A stretch of DNA of 64,000 nucleotides from Bacteroidales bacterium (lineage in GTDB: Bacteria > Bacteroidota > Bacteroidia > Bacteroidales > Tenuifilaceae). Location of the stretch: assembly GCA_020636835.1 (NCBI GenBank), contig JACJXC010000008.1, positions 214,426-278,425 on the forward strand, given 5' to 3'. Positions within the stretch are counted from its first letter, which is position 1, and the number at the start of each line of letters is the position of its first letter. Positions 16,944 through 25,733 of the stretch are shown here, one piece after another. The notes beneath the pieces are model-generated. The model was not told the origin of the DNA, did no database searches, and saw only the letters and a list, made by a program, of their open reading frames with translations. The position numbers and the translations under genes are program-made.

Positions 16944-17927
16944 CTATTCGTTTTCGATTTTTGCCACTAAATTTTTTACGTTTTGCCAACGCATGCCATC
17001 CATTTTGGGACCCAAAACCTCGATAACATGGCCGGAAAGAACCGAACCAATTTGGCCGCATTTGTAGAGCGAAAGGTTTTTGATTAGGCCGTAAATAAAG
17101 CCGGCAGCGTAAAGGTCGCCAGCGCCAGTTGTATCGATACAGTCCACGCCGATTATGCCCACGTTAATCCGTTCGTTGCCTCGCTTGATGATGGAGCCCT
17201 CGGCGCCCAGTTTAACCACGGCAATGGAAACCATCTGGGCGAATACATCGAGCGATTCCTCGGGCGATTTCCCGGTAAATGCCTTGGCCTCGTCCTCGTT
17301 GGCAAAAACTATCGATACGTATTTTTGGATAATTTCCTGTAGGAAGGCTTGGTTATCGCGCACCACGTTGTAGCTGGCCATGTCGATTGATATTAAAAGG
17401 CCTTTGCTGTGCGCAATCTCCATGGCTCGGCGGATTAGGTCGTGGTTTTGCACCAGGTACCCTTCGATGTGGAAATAGGAATACCCATCGAACATTTCGG
17501 GGCTCAGGTCGTCGGCGGTAAGCTCAATGGCTGCGCCAAGGTAGGTGGCAAAAGTGCGTTCGGTATCGGGGCTAACCAAGGCAAGGGCTCTACCCGAGTC
17601 GGCTTGTCCCTTCAGTACCATTGGGTTGATGCCATGCTTGCTCATATCGGCTTGGAACACTTTGCCGAATGAGTCGTCCCCGATTTTTCCAATGAAAGCG
17701 GTGTCGATTCCCATGTTGGCCAGTCCGTGTATGGTGTTTGCGGCACTTCCTCCCGCGGCAAGGGTGTGGGGGAGGTGCTTGGTAAAGTCGGTGGCTTTTT
17801 GGATGAAGTGTTCGTCCACCAGTTGCATGCTTCCCTTGGGGAGCCCTAATGCATCGAGGGTTGAATCGTTGTTAAGCTTTGTCATTATATCGACAAGTGC
17901 ATTTCCCAAACCCAGTACCTTGCTCAT
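16944..17927 (-). CDS. PfkB-family carbohydrate/nucleoside kinase (adenosine-kinase-like)
   Basis: 327 residues from the ATG at 17927 (MSKVLGLGNALVDIM); a 22-codon extension is rejected. The ribokinase fold is supported by the N-terminal AAGGSAANTIHGLANMG motif and the C-terminal DTTGAGDLYAAGF motif with the catalytic Asp near residue 271. The LGNALVDI start and overall pattern are closest to the adenosine kinase-like subgroup that is common in Bacteroidota. The substrate cannot be decided from sequence alone. It is followed 88 nt downstream on the same strand by the response regulator gene. Confidence 0.85.
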   Translation of the reverse strand: MSKVLGLGNALVDIMTKLNNDSTLDALGLPKGSMQLVDEHFIQKATDFTKHLPHTLAAGGSAANTIHGLANMGIDTAFIGKIGDDSFGKVFQADMSKHGINPMVLKGQADSGRALALVSPDTERTFATYLGAAIELTADDLSPEMFDGYSYFHIEGYLVQNHDLIRRAMEIAHSKGLLISIDMASYNVVRDNQAFLQEIIQKYVSIVFANEDEAKAFTGKSPEESLDVFAQMVSIAVVKLGAEGSIIKRGNERINVGIIGVDCIDTTGAGDLYAAGFIYGLIKNLSLYKCGQIGSVLSGHVIEVLGPKMDGMRWQNVKNLVAKIENE

Positions 17928-18000
17928 GCTATAAAAATTATGTTCCTGAAATTTATGAATCTTTTTGGCCGAAAACAAAAACAGGTGGAGCAAAATGAAA

Positions 18001-18025
18001 AAGCCCCGATTATTTATCGGGGCTT
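18001..18025 (-). terminator. Terminator behind tRNA-Asn
   Basis: AAGCCCCGAT and ATCGGGGCTT form a 10-bp GC-rich stem with a 5-nt loop. It starts two bases beyond the tRNA 3' end and is followed on the minus strand by T residues. Confidence 0.9.
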
Positions 18026-18026
18026 G

Positions 18027-18100
18027 CTCCTCATCTAGGACTTGAACCTAGGACCCCCTGATTAACAGTCAGGTGCTCTAACCAACTGAGCTAATGAGGA
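18027..18100 (-). tRNA. tRNA-Asn (anticodon GTT)
   Basis: A complete 74-nt cloverleaf on the minus strand: 7-bp acceptor stem TCCTCAT/ATGAGGA, D arm GCTC-AGTTGGTTA-GAGC, anticodon stem CCTGA/TCAGG with loop CTGTTAA (anticodon GTT), T arm with TTCAAGT and G as discriminator base, as expected for tRNA-Asn. CCA is not encoded. A single isolated gene with its own promoter and terminator. Confidence 0.97.
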
Positions 18101-18123
18101 GTGTTGTTTTTTCTTTAGCGGTG

Positions 18124-18155
18124 CAAATGTAATATATTTATTTAATTTGTTCCAA
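18124..18155 (-). promoter_or_regulatory. tRNA-Asn promoter
   Basis: On the minus strand TACATTTG (18131-18124) is a canonical -7 element and TTG (18155-18153) lies 21 nt upstream. Transcription would begin about 15-20 nt before the mature 5' end at 18100. Confidence 0.6.
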
Positions 18156-18196
18156 ATATTTTGTCGAAAAAAATCAAACTTTTCTGTATCCACCTG

Positions 18197-19141
18197 CTAT
18201 ACAACAACATTCTGTGGCTGTTTTTTTAGCCAGCTTCGGATATTTTGGAGTACAATGTCGGTTCTTCGGGTTATTGCCTCGTTGGTGGCGTAGCCAATGT
18301 GGGGGAGGAGTATGGTGTTAGGGGCTGTGAGTAGTGGATAATCCTTGTCGATGGGTGGTTCGTGTTCGTAAACATCGATAGCAGCACCTGCTATTGCTCC
18401 ATTCTTAAGCGCAGTGGTTAATGCGCAGTAATCCACTAGGGTCCCTCTTGCCGTATTTATAAGTATTGAGGTGCTTTTCATGGTGGCTATTAGGTTTTTA
18501 TTCACCATCCCCACGGTTTGGCTTGTTGCTGGGGCGTGAAGCGAGATTATGTCGGCTGTGGCGAATAACTCGTCGAGTCCAACCTGTGTGATGTATGGGA
18601 TATTTTTTGGTGTCCGGGAGTGGGCAATTATTTTGCAACCAAACGCATTCCCCAGTTCGGCCACTCTTTGCCCAATTGCTCCAAGCCCAACTATTCCGAA
18701 GGTTTTGCTCTGGAGCTCCCCGCCCAGAAAGCCCTCGCGGGTTTTTGATGCTCTTAGGTTTGTATCGAGTTCAACAACTCTGCGGAGCAGCGATATGGCG
18801 ACAGAGATGGTTAACTCTGCAACCGCCGAAGTGCTGTATCCCGCAGCGTTACAAATTGTGATATTCTTTTCGCGACAGTAATCGAGTGGCAGGTGATCTA
18901 CTCCGGTAAAGGCCACCGAAATCATTTTTAATTTGTCGAAACTGTTGATAGTACTGGCTGCGAGGGGTTGGTTGCTGAGCACAAGGATGTCTGCATCTTG
19001 TGCTCTATTTTTAAGATCCGGCTGATCGGTTACCGGCGAGCTGTGGAAAACAACGCTGTGCCCCAGTTGTTCCATCTCCGAGGCGAATTGTGCCTGCGTG
19101 TTGGTTGATACCCCAATTGGTTCTGCAAAAACTATCTTCAT
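18197..19141 (-). CDS. D-isomer-specific 2-hydroxyacid dehydrogenase
   Basis: 314 residues. NAD(P)-dependent oxidoreductase of the D-lactate/phosphoglycerate dehydrogenase family. Rossmann motif GIVGLGAIGQRVAELG near the centre; catalytic Arg in NTARGTLVD, Glu in DVYEHEPP and His in LLPHIGYAT. The substrate cannot be named; glycerate or hydroxypyruvate are among the possibilities. It is monocistronic or loosely linked to the glycosylase gene, which lies 72 nt upstream on the same strand. Confidence 0.9.
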   Translation of the reverse strand: MKIVFAEPIGVSTNTQAQFASEMEQLGHSVVFHSSPVTDQPDLKNRAQDADILVLSNQPLAASTINSFDKLKMISVAFTGVDHLPLDYCREKNITICNAAGYSTSAVAELTISVAISLLRRVVELDTNLRASKTREGFLGGELQSKTFGIVGLGAIGQRVAELGNAFGCKIIAHSRTPKNIPYITQVGLDELFATADIISLHAPATSQTVGMVNKNLIATMKSTSILINTARGTLVDYCALTTALKNGAIAGAAIDVYEHEPPIDKDYPLLTAPNTILLPHIGYATNEAITRRTDIVLQNIRSWLKKQPQNVVV

Positions 19142-19213
19142 TTGTTAATCGTTTTATTTGATTGATATGCAGTGTGTTTATGGATACTTGTTGCTATGTG
19201 TGCTGTTTCAGTT

Positions 19214-19741
19214 TTATACCAAATTGTTTTTGATCACAAACCGCCAGGGAATGTTTGCCCAGTATGGCCCTGCGTAATCGATTCCGATACGGGGTGTGGT
19301 TTCGAATTGGGGTTGAATGCCAATATCCTCAATCCAAATTCGGGGCGAAGTTATTAAATCTTCGGCATAAAAACTTTTGTCGATTTGCAGATGCTTTGTT
19401 AGGCGTCCGGGCCCTGAGTATTCAGATATGCCTCTTATTAGCACCGCTTCGGGGTTGTCCTCGGTGGATGTAACTACGTTTAGCATCCAGTACATCCCGT
19501 AAATTAGGTAAACATATACCAATCCGCCCTGCTCAAACATTACCTTGTTGCGTTCGGTTTTACCCTTGCTGGCGTGGCAGCCTAGGTCGCCAGTGCCTTT
19601 GTAGGCCTCAACTTCGGTAATGAGGTGTTTAAGGTGTAACCCATCCGGAAGGGCGCGAACCAATTGCTTACCCAGCAATTCGGGGGCAACCAGTAGTACA
19701 TCGCGTTGGTAAAACTCAGCTGTTAATCGATTTTGACTCAT
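19214..19741 (-). CDS. 3-methyladenine (alkyladenine) DNA glycosylase, AAG/MPG type
   Basis: 175 residues from the ATG at 19741. A longer reading starting at 19798 runs deep into the upstream gene and is not supported. The enzyme excises alkylated purines. Family hallmarks: the catalytic-Glu segment ITEVEAYKGTGDLGCHAS, VYLIYGMYWMLNVV and the GPGRLTKHLQID substrate-pocket motif. The start overlaps the 3' end of the O-antigen ligase gene by 26 bp, so the two are co-transcribed. It is slightly shorter than the usual 190-200 residues. Confidence 0.92.
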   Translation of the reverse strand: MSQNRLTAEFYQRDVLLVAPELLGKQLVRALPDGLHLKHLITEVEAYKGTGDLGCHASKGKTERNKVMFEQGGLVYVYLIYGMYWMLNVVTSTEDNPEAVLIRGISEYSGPGRLTKHLQIDKSFYAEDLITSPRIWIEDIGIQPQFETTPRIGIDYAGPYWANIPWRFVIKNNLV

Positions 19742-21314
19742 CGGGTTTATGTGGAAATGTATCCCCAAAAATAAACAATGAGATGAAAATTGTGGCAAAT
19801 GTAATTCCGATATGCGTTTCGAAAGTATCCTCGTTAAGCATCGAAACCATTACCATGGCAAAGAAGTAGAGCGGTAAAAAATGGCGATACATTTTTTTTG
19901 TAACGAATGGGACGCAAAGCGCGATCAGGAAAATAATCAACCCCAATAATCCGGAGCCAGTCCAAACTGTTAGGTACTGATTGTGCGGCATGAGCCAAAG
20001 GGTTTCGGGTAGCGACGGTTCGTATTGCTGGTAATATTGGCTCATCGAATCCCGAATATCGCCCCAGCCAACACCCAGCCAAAAATTATTTTTTACTACA
20101 AACCAAGCGGCTTTGGCAAATACCATGCGTTGAACTACGGAGCTGTAGCTGATGTTGCGTTCGGATCTGTACGCATCAAACTCCCAAAGCAATTGGTAAA
20201 TTCGGGCATCAAATCCCGTTGTGCTCTCCTTGAATATCACGCTGGTTGCTCCATGTTCAATCAGGTTGATGTCCAGGCTGTCCAGTTTCCATATCCCCGC
20301 CGAATCCTTAGTGTGCCCCAGGGATGTTATGTAGCGGATGATGGTTTGGGAAAGGGGTTGCCCTTTTGCATCGGTACTGTCGAACGGGACGGTGCTTCTT
20401 CTCTGCCATTCGTTCCGAAGCTCGGGGTAGCAGATATTTATGTATAGGAGATGCCCGTTTTCGTAAATCTTTCGGAGCGTATCGTGGGTATATGGGTTTC
20501 CGTTGGCTGTTGTGGGGTTTAGCTGGGTGAGGTTTACCCGGTGGCGCGTGTAGAACCTGTCCACTTTATGCGTAATGGTCGATGCTATAATAAGCAGCAT
20601 CGAAAGTGCTATACTGGTTACCACAAATCGCACAATCCGATTTCGCTGTTTTATTAAAATCCAAATAGTTCCCATTGCTACCAAAAGGGCTAGCATGGCA
20701 ATTCCGGTGAAAGCTTTTAGTACGAAGAGGAATGCTGTAAGCCAAATTGCCACTGCAATAAATAGGATTCGAATCGGTTTTTTGAAATGATTATTGGAGA
20801 ATGCAAGGTGAATTAGAATTGCGATGGCGAGGTTTACCATCATCGAAAAGCGGATGTGCGATATGAATAGTGATATTCTGCGGGTATCGATAACCAATTC
20901 TGAAGCGATACCGAGTAGATAGGTTGTGCTGATTGCTGTTGCAACAAAGACGGCCAAAACAAATGAGAGTAGAATGAATTGGAATTCCGTATGGTTCAAT
21001 TTGTTGCTTAGCGCTACTACAATAGGTACGAATACGAATGGTAGCCATAAACGTAATTCCTTTAGCCCAATAGCCGTGTTGGTGCTATAGAAGAAGCTGT
21101 AGAGTAGGGGGGTGTATACAAGTAGCGATATCCAAAGCAGCTTGTTTGTCTTTATCGCTTCAGCTTTAAATCTCCAATTGCCCTCGAGCAGAAAGTTTGC
21201 AACTAAAATTATAGTACCAATGCTTGTGGTGTAAACCGAAAATGGGAGCGAGCAAGCGGTAATTGCTAGCGCCAGTATGTATAATAAACGGTGGGCCTTT
21301 GGTGTAAAAATCAT
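19716..21314 (-). CDS. O-antigen ligase / Wzy-like polymerase membrane protein
   Basis: 532 residues with about 11 hydrophobic segments and one large extracytoplasmic loop of roughly 150 residues in the second half (around residues 250-410). The loop ends in KNNFWLGVGWGDIRDSMSQYY, and the following PHNQYLTVWTGSGLLGLI is the signature of the O-antigen ligase/Wzy family. Such proteins join or polymerise lipid-linked glycans at the outer face of the inner membrane. It carries the DNA glycosylase gene at its 3' end with a 26-bp overlap. The -7-like element TACTTTTG (21362-21355, minus strand) lies about 40 nt upstream. Confidence 0.85.
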   Translation of the reverse strand: MIFTPKAHRLLYILALAITACSLPFSVYTTSIGTIILVANFLLEGNWRFKAEAIKTNKLLWISLLVYTPLLYSFFYSTNTAIGLKELRLWLPFVFVPIVVALSNKLNHTEFQFILLSFVLAVFVATAISTTYLLGIASELVIDTRRISLFISHIRFSMMVNLAIAILIHLAFSNNHFKKPIRILFIAVAIWLTAFLFVLKAFTGIAMLALLVAMGTIWILIKQRNRIVRFVVTSIALSMLLIIASTITHKVDRFYTRHRVNLTQLNPTTANGNPYTHDTLRKIYENGHLLYINICYPELRNEWQRRSTVPFDSTDAKGQPLSQTIIRYITSLGHTKDSAGIWKLDSLDINLIEHGATSVIFKESTTGFDARIYQLLWEFDAYRSERNISYSSVVQRMVFAKAAWFVVKNNFWLGVGWGDIRDSMSQYYQQYEPSLPETLWLMPHNQYLTVWTGSGLLGLIIFLIALCVPFVTKKMYRHFLPLYFFAMVMVSMLNEDTFETHIGITFATIFISLFIFGDTFPHKPDESKSINS

Positions 21315-21410
21315 AATTAGTTTGGTATGGAAAACAGCATATTAATCCAAACGACAAAAGTAGCGTAAAATTGTTTGGATAGGCTGTTAGTGTGCCGAAT
21401 CGGCTGGCGC

Positions 21411-21596
21411 TTATAAAAATTGATCGATTTCGCTGTTGATTCCCTTATCCTTGGGGCGTTTCGCATTTTTGATAGTAATTTTTCCCGTACGATCTACAAT
21501 CATAAAATGAGGAATCAGGTCAATTTTGTTTGTTTGATTAAACCGATTGTGCCCAATTTTATCTATAAGTGTTAGATGTGAAAGTTTAGTGTTTTT
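21411..21596 (-). pseudogene. C-terminal remnant of a thioredoxin-fold (TlpA/AhpC-like) protein
   Basis: An open stretch of 61 codons with no start codon upstream before a stop at 21597-21599. The translation contains IDLIPHFMIVDRTGKI and NAKRPKD, the end of a TlpA-like thioredoxin fold, with the cis-Pro region (LIPHF) and closing strands, then SEIDQFL and a stop. The catalytic CxxC half is missing. This looks like the surviving 3' end of a gene lost by deletion. The rest of the 21315-21689 gap shows nothing I can name. Confidence 0.6.
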
Positions 21597-21689
21597 TTAC
21601 AAGAAGTTAAAATATTCATACATTGTAAGCATTGGTGATATTCAATTTTACATATAATTATTTTTACTGTGCATATTTAAAATTTTATT

Positions 21690-23252
21690 ATGATGATAAA
21701 GAGATTAGTTTCAGTATCAATTCTGTTATTTGTATCGGTTCTGGTTTTTTCGCAAACCGTTCCCCAGAAGGGGCTAAGTCAGATAACCGCCGATTATCTT
21801 AAAACGCAAATCGATTATTTGGCATCCGATTCGCTTAAGGGTCGAAACACCCCCAGTCCCGAACTCGATATTGCTGCCGACTACATTGCCCGCGAGTTGG
21901 AACGCCTGGGCATTAAACCGGTTAACGGGTCGTATTTTCAGACAGTTCCGTTGTGCTCTAAGAATTTGAATACCGAAGAATGCGCCCTGAGTATTACAGA
22001 TGGTAGCGGGATGCAGAGCTTTAATCTGAAAACCGATTACACTCCGTTTCAGAATACTGCCGATGGTGCTGCGAGTGGGAATATAGTTTTTGTGGGTTAC
22101 GGCATTACCGCCCCCGAGTACAATTACGACGATTATAGCGGCATTGATGTTGCCGGAAAGGTTGTTCTTGTTATGAAGCACGAGCCCCGCGAAATGGATA
22201 CCTGCAAGGTGTTTGAGGGGCGAACCGATACTAGGCATTCCAGCATTGAGGCAAAACTAAAAAATGCGATGAGCCATGGTGCTGTGGCTTTAATGGTTGT
22301 TACCGATCCGTTAAATCATGTAACTATTACGCCCCAGGGCTACTCGTGGCCCAGCTTGTCGAAGTTTAAGGGCAGTATAGTGTCACCAATTGTGCTCTAT
22401 TCGCACGAACAATCAATCCCGTGTGTGCAGGTTGGCGAGAGTGTGATTAACACCCTGTTTGGTAGCGTTGATTCGTTGCGAAGTGTTCAGAAGCATATCG
22501 ACTCCACGTTATCGCCTGCCTCGGTTGAGTTCCACAATATTTCTTGTAGTGTCAAAACCAAACTCAGCATTACGCATTACACGGCCAGGAATGTTGTTGG
22601 CCAAATTGAGGGTGCCGATCGCAAGCTGAAGGATGAGTTCCTTGTTGTTGGTGGTCATTACGACCATGTAGGCTATAAGGAGAAGCATAAGCCCGGCGAG
22701 GACTATATTTACAATGGCGCCGACGATAATGCATCGGGAACTGCCGGTGTGATGGCAATAGCAAAGGCATTCTCGGTATCAAAAAAGATCAAAAGGAGTA
22801 TTATGTTTATATTCTTTGCCGGTGAGGAGAAGGGGCTTTATGGTTCGGAGTACTACACCGAGAACCCGCTCCGTCCGCTCAGCAAAACAGTGGCCATGCT
22901 CAACCTCGATATGATTAGCCGCAACGGTGATTCGCTACAGGTTCTGGGTGATAAGTATAACCCTGAGTTGGCCGCAATTGTTAAGGATGAGAATAAGCAC
23001 GTGGGGTTAATGCTTGTGGATTTGGGCGAAGGGTATTTTGGCGCTAGCGATCATGCTAATTTCTTTAAGAAGGATATCTCGTCAATCTTTTTTTTCTCGG
23101 GTACCCATAACGATTACCATACCGTAAGGGATAATCCCGACACGGTTGACCATGTTAAGGCTGAGAAAACGGCAAGGTTGGCATTCCGCACCGCATGGCG
23201 TATTGTGAACGAGAATAAATACTATAGTATCAGTAGAAACAAAAACGAATAA
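21690..23252 (+). CDS. Secreted M28-family zinc metallopeptidase
   Basis: 520 residues. Signal peptide (MIKRLVSVSILLFVSVLVFSQ), then a segment with a PA-like insert (about 125-250), then the M28 peptidase domain. Zinc ligands are visible: His323 (GGHYDHVG), bridging Asp345 (NGADDNASG), catalytic Glu379-Glu380 (FAGEEKGLYGSEYY), Asp407 (NLDMIS) and the distal His in THNDYHTV. It would act as an exported aminopeptidase. A gap of 196 nt separates it from the next gene on the same strand. Confidence 0.92.
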   Translation: MMIKRLVSVSILLFVSVLVFSQTVPQKGLSQITADYLKTQIDYLASDSLKGRNTPSPELDIAADYIARELERLGIKPVNGSYFQTVPLCSKNLNTEECALSITDGSGMQSFNLKTDYTPFQNTADGAASGNIVFVGYGITAPEYNYDDYSGIDVAGKVVLVMKHEPREMDTCKVFEGRTDTRHSSIEAKLKNAMSHGAVALMVVTDPLNHVTITPQGYSWPSLSKFKGSIVSPIVLYSHEQSIPCVQVGESVINTLFGSVDSLRSVQKHIDSTLSPASVEFHNISCSVKTKLSITHYTARNVVGQIEGADRKLKDEFLVVGGHYDHVGYKEKHKPGEDYIYNGADDNASGTAGVMAIAKAFSVSKKIKRSIMFIFFAGEEKGLYGSEYYTENPLRPLSKTVAMLNLDMISRNGDSLQVLGDKYNPELAAIVKDENKHVGLMLVDLGEGYFGASDHANFFKKDISSIFFFSGTHNDYHTVRDNPDTVDHVKAEKTARLAFRTAWRIVNENKYYSISRNKNE

Positions 23253-23448
23253 ACCCTATATTTGTTTGCATTACTAAAAGTAGCTTAATACAATAATCAA
23301 TGAAGATAGCCATGTAATAGCTTGTGCCGAATGAAATGGCTCGAATATGGATGTTTGCCTGCCGGTAACATTGCCGTAAACAGGTAAAAAACTTAAAATC
23401 AAAAGTTGAATACAGAGGATAATAAATCACTTAATAAATCATAAACGG

Positions 23449-24291
23449 ATGAAAATTAACTTTTTAAAATCTGCATTGCTGTTAGCATTTATTGCTTCGT
23501 ACGGATTAGCATCGTCGCAGGAGGCTGTTTTAGCGTATAATCTTACAAAGGGTAAGGCTTACCTTCAGAACACAAAACTATCCAATACCATTGTGCAAAC
23601 CATGGGTGGCAACGAAGTAAAGATGTTTATGGATATTGCCCTAAATGCCGATATAGTTGTTGAGGATGTTGCCGCAAATGGGGACGTTACGGTTATCGAA
23701 ACGCTTAAGAATATCTCGGTACACAACAAGGCCATGGGCATGGATACCACAATTACATTCGAGAATGTTGGCGAGCGTAGCCGTGTTTTGTACTCCAAGG
23801 AGGGAAAATTAATACAGCGAACAATCCTCGATTCGGCATCCGTTCCGGGTATGTCGGAAACATCAAAGCATAACTGGATGTACTTGATGCTTCCGGGAAA
23901 GGCTGTTAAGGCTGGCGAAATCTGGAGCAATGCTTCGGAGGAGAAAACCACAAAATCGGCTAGCAACCCTTTTGAAACAATCACCAAGTCCGATTTTAAA
24001 TACACCTACGCCGGTGTGGAGCCCAAGGATGGCAAGGATTGTCAGAGAATTCAGTTTGAGGCAAACCTATCCGTTGAGGGCAAAGGCGAGCAGATGGGGA
24101 TGGAGATGTTCATTGAGGGAACTGGTAAAAACAAGGGTTTCGGTTATTTCGATCCCAAGAGTTCCATCGTATCGTATATTGAGTTCGAAACTGGGCTCGA
24201 TTTAACCGTGTCGGTTGCTGGTCAGCAAAATATGTCGATTCCGATGACCCAGAGCATGAAGACAATTATTACCCTCGAGGAGAAGATTTAG
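23449..24291 (+). CDS. Secreted DUF6263-like protein
   Basis: 280 residues with a signal peptide (residues 1-23, cleavage after LASSQ region). The mature part is rich in beta-strand-like alternation, with a repeated theme of stabilisation or solubility phrases (SKHNWMYLMLPGKAVKAGEIW). The pattern fits DUF6263, a family of exported proteins without known activity. A -7-like TATATTTG at 23257-23264 would give a leader of about 180 nt. Terminated by the hairpin at 24306-24354. Confidence 0.6.
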   Translation: MKINFLKSALLLAFIASYGLASSQEAVLAYNLTKGKAYLQNTKLSNTIVQTMGGNEVKMFMDIALNADIVVEDVAANGDVTVIETLKNISVHNKAMGMDTTITFENVGERSRVLYSKEGKLIQRTILDSASVPGMSETSKHNWMYLMLPGKAVKAGEIWSNASEEKTTKSASNPFETITKSDFKYTYAGVEPKDGKDCQRIQFEANLSVEGKGEQMGMEMFIEGTGKNKGFGYFDPKSSIVSYIEFETGLDLTVSVAGQQNMSIPMTQSMKTIITLEEKI

Positions 24292-24305
24292 TTTATTGAT
24301 TTCGC

Positions 24306-24354
24306 AAAAATCCGCGTTAAGCACAAATATTAAGGTGCGCAACGCGGATTTTTT
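24306..24354. terminator. Bidirectional terminator
   Basis: AAAAATCCGCGTT pairs with AACGCGGATTTTT around a 22-nt loop; A-run on the left and T-run on the right serve both the rightward DUF6263-like gene and the leftward OmpA-like gene. Confidence 0.85.
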
Positions 24355-24392
24355 ATTAAGAGTATTTTCATCCCGATTAGCGGGGAAACCAT

Positions 24393-25712
24393 CTATTCTA
24401 CAATCAGTACAATTCGTCGGTTTTTTGCCCTATTTTCCTCATTTGTATTTGGAACCAGTGGCTCGTCGAACGCTTTGCTTTCAACAGCAATTTGCGATTC
24501 GGGAACGCCCAGTTGCATCAGCTTAGCTTTACCCACCTCGGCTCTGCCCAAACCAACCTTAAGGTTATATTCGCGGCTTGCAAGGTTGCAAGTATGACCC
24601 TGAATCCGAATTTTCATCTCCGGATTAGCCTTCAACATCTGGGCTAATGCTTCAAACTTGCTGTCGAACTCATTGTTCAGCGGGGTGTCGGAGTCTAACG
24701 GGAATTTCAGGTCTATCTGGTTGGCAATTGTCTGCGTTTTTGCAATCGTATCCTTTGTGGCGACAACTGGTTCGGGAGTTGGCTCGGACTTAACTTCAAC
24801 TACTGGTTCTGGCTCCGGTTCCACTTCGAATTCAACCTGTGTTACGGTAGGCTCTTCTTTTACAACAGGTATTGGCTCTTCAACGATAGTTTCAGCAATC
24901 TTGTTTTTCCTATTGTTGTTTAGGCGTAGTCCCACTTTAACCCCAAAGGTTGTTAGTTTAACCTTGTCGGCTGTGGTTATCATGCTTTGGTAAGTTTCGC
25001 TCTCGAGGAAGGCGGTTGTGCTGCCAGTGTTAACAATGCTGTTTAGCCCATAGTTTACATAGCCTCCCACGTACAGATCAAGTTTATCCGACATCTTACG
25101 TAGCCAGCCTAACTCTGCAAATAGAGCAAAAGATGGTTTCATGGTTATGCTGCCCGATGGCCTTTCCGATATTGTAGTAAATCCATGCTGAGGCATATCC
25201 GTTAATTCCACATTCCATTGTTCGTAGTAGCCTGTAGTGGTTATTGTGCCCGAGGTAACTTTGTACGATGAGTTAACCGGAATAGAGACTTTTGCTCCGG
25301 CATAGGCTAGTATTCCATTTTTTCCGTTGAACCAGCGTTGGTATTGAGTTCCAACTGGAATATCGAGGAATATTGCCTTTTGCTTTTCCTCCCAGTTGTT
25401 AAAGTAGGTTCTAAGTTCAAAATTATCGCCATCTTCATCCACTGCAGCCATTCCACTCATATAGTTTAGAGTTCCTTTGGCCTGTGCCGACTGTATGCCA
25501 AATCCTGCAGCAACGCCCCAATTCGCGTTAAAGTAGTAACTGTAACCGAGGTTGAGGGTGCCTCCAATTCCACCATTTACGCTGCCATCCTGAAGGGTGT
25601 AGTTTAGGTTGTGTGAACCTCCCCCGGTGTTTACAAAGAAGAATTGATTTCGCTCCTGTGCGATCGATCCAATTGCTATAATTAATCCAATTACTGTAAT
25701 ATATCTTTTCAT
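24393..25712 (-). CDS. OmpA-family outer-membrane beta-barrel protein
   Basis: 439 residues: signal peptide (1-19), a beta-barrel region (about 20-265) with aromatic-ended strands, a Pro/Glu-rich linker with repeated EPEPV/EPTPEPV units (about 280-325), and a C-terminal OmpA domain (about 335-439). The domain shows the peptidoglycan-binding signature (IRIQGHTCN, LKVGLGRAEVGKAKL, ENRAKNRRIVLIVE). It begins 21 nt behind the MBG/T9SS reading frame and is its likely co-transcribed partner, anchoring surface proteins or the envelope. Confidence 0.9.
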   Translation of the reverse strand: MKRYITVIGLIIAIGSIAQERNQFFFVNTGGGSHNLNYTLQDGSVNGGIGGTLNLGYSYYFNANWGVAAGFGIQSAQAKGTLNYMSGMAAVDEDGDNFELRTYFNNWEEKQKAIFLDIPVGTQYQRWFNGKNGILAYAGAKVSIPVNSSYKVTSGTITTTGYYEQWNVELTDMPQHGFTTISERPSGSITMKPSFALFAELGWLRKMSDKLDLYVGGYVNYGLNSIVNTGSTTAFLESETYQSMITTADKVKLTTFGVKVGLRLNNNRKNKIAETIVEEPIPVVKEEPTVTQVEFEVEPEPEPVVEVKSEPTPEPVVATKDTIAKTQTIANQIDLKFPLDSDTPLNNEFDSKFEALAQMLKANPEMKIRIQGHTCNLASREYNLKVGLGRAEVGKAKLMQLGVPESQIAVESKAFDEPLVPNTNEENRAKNRRIVLIVE

Positions 25713-25733
25713 CTCAATTCAAATAAGTCATTA

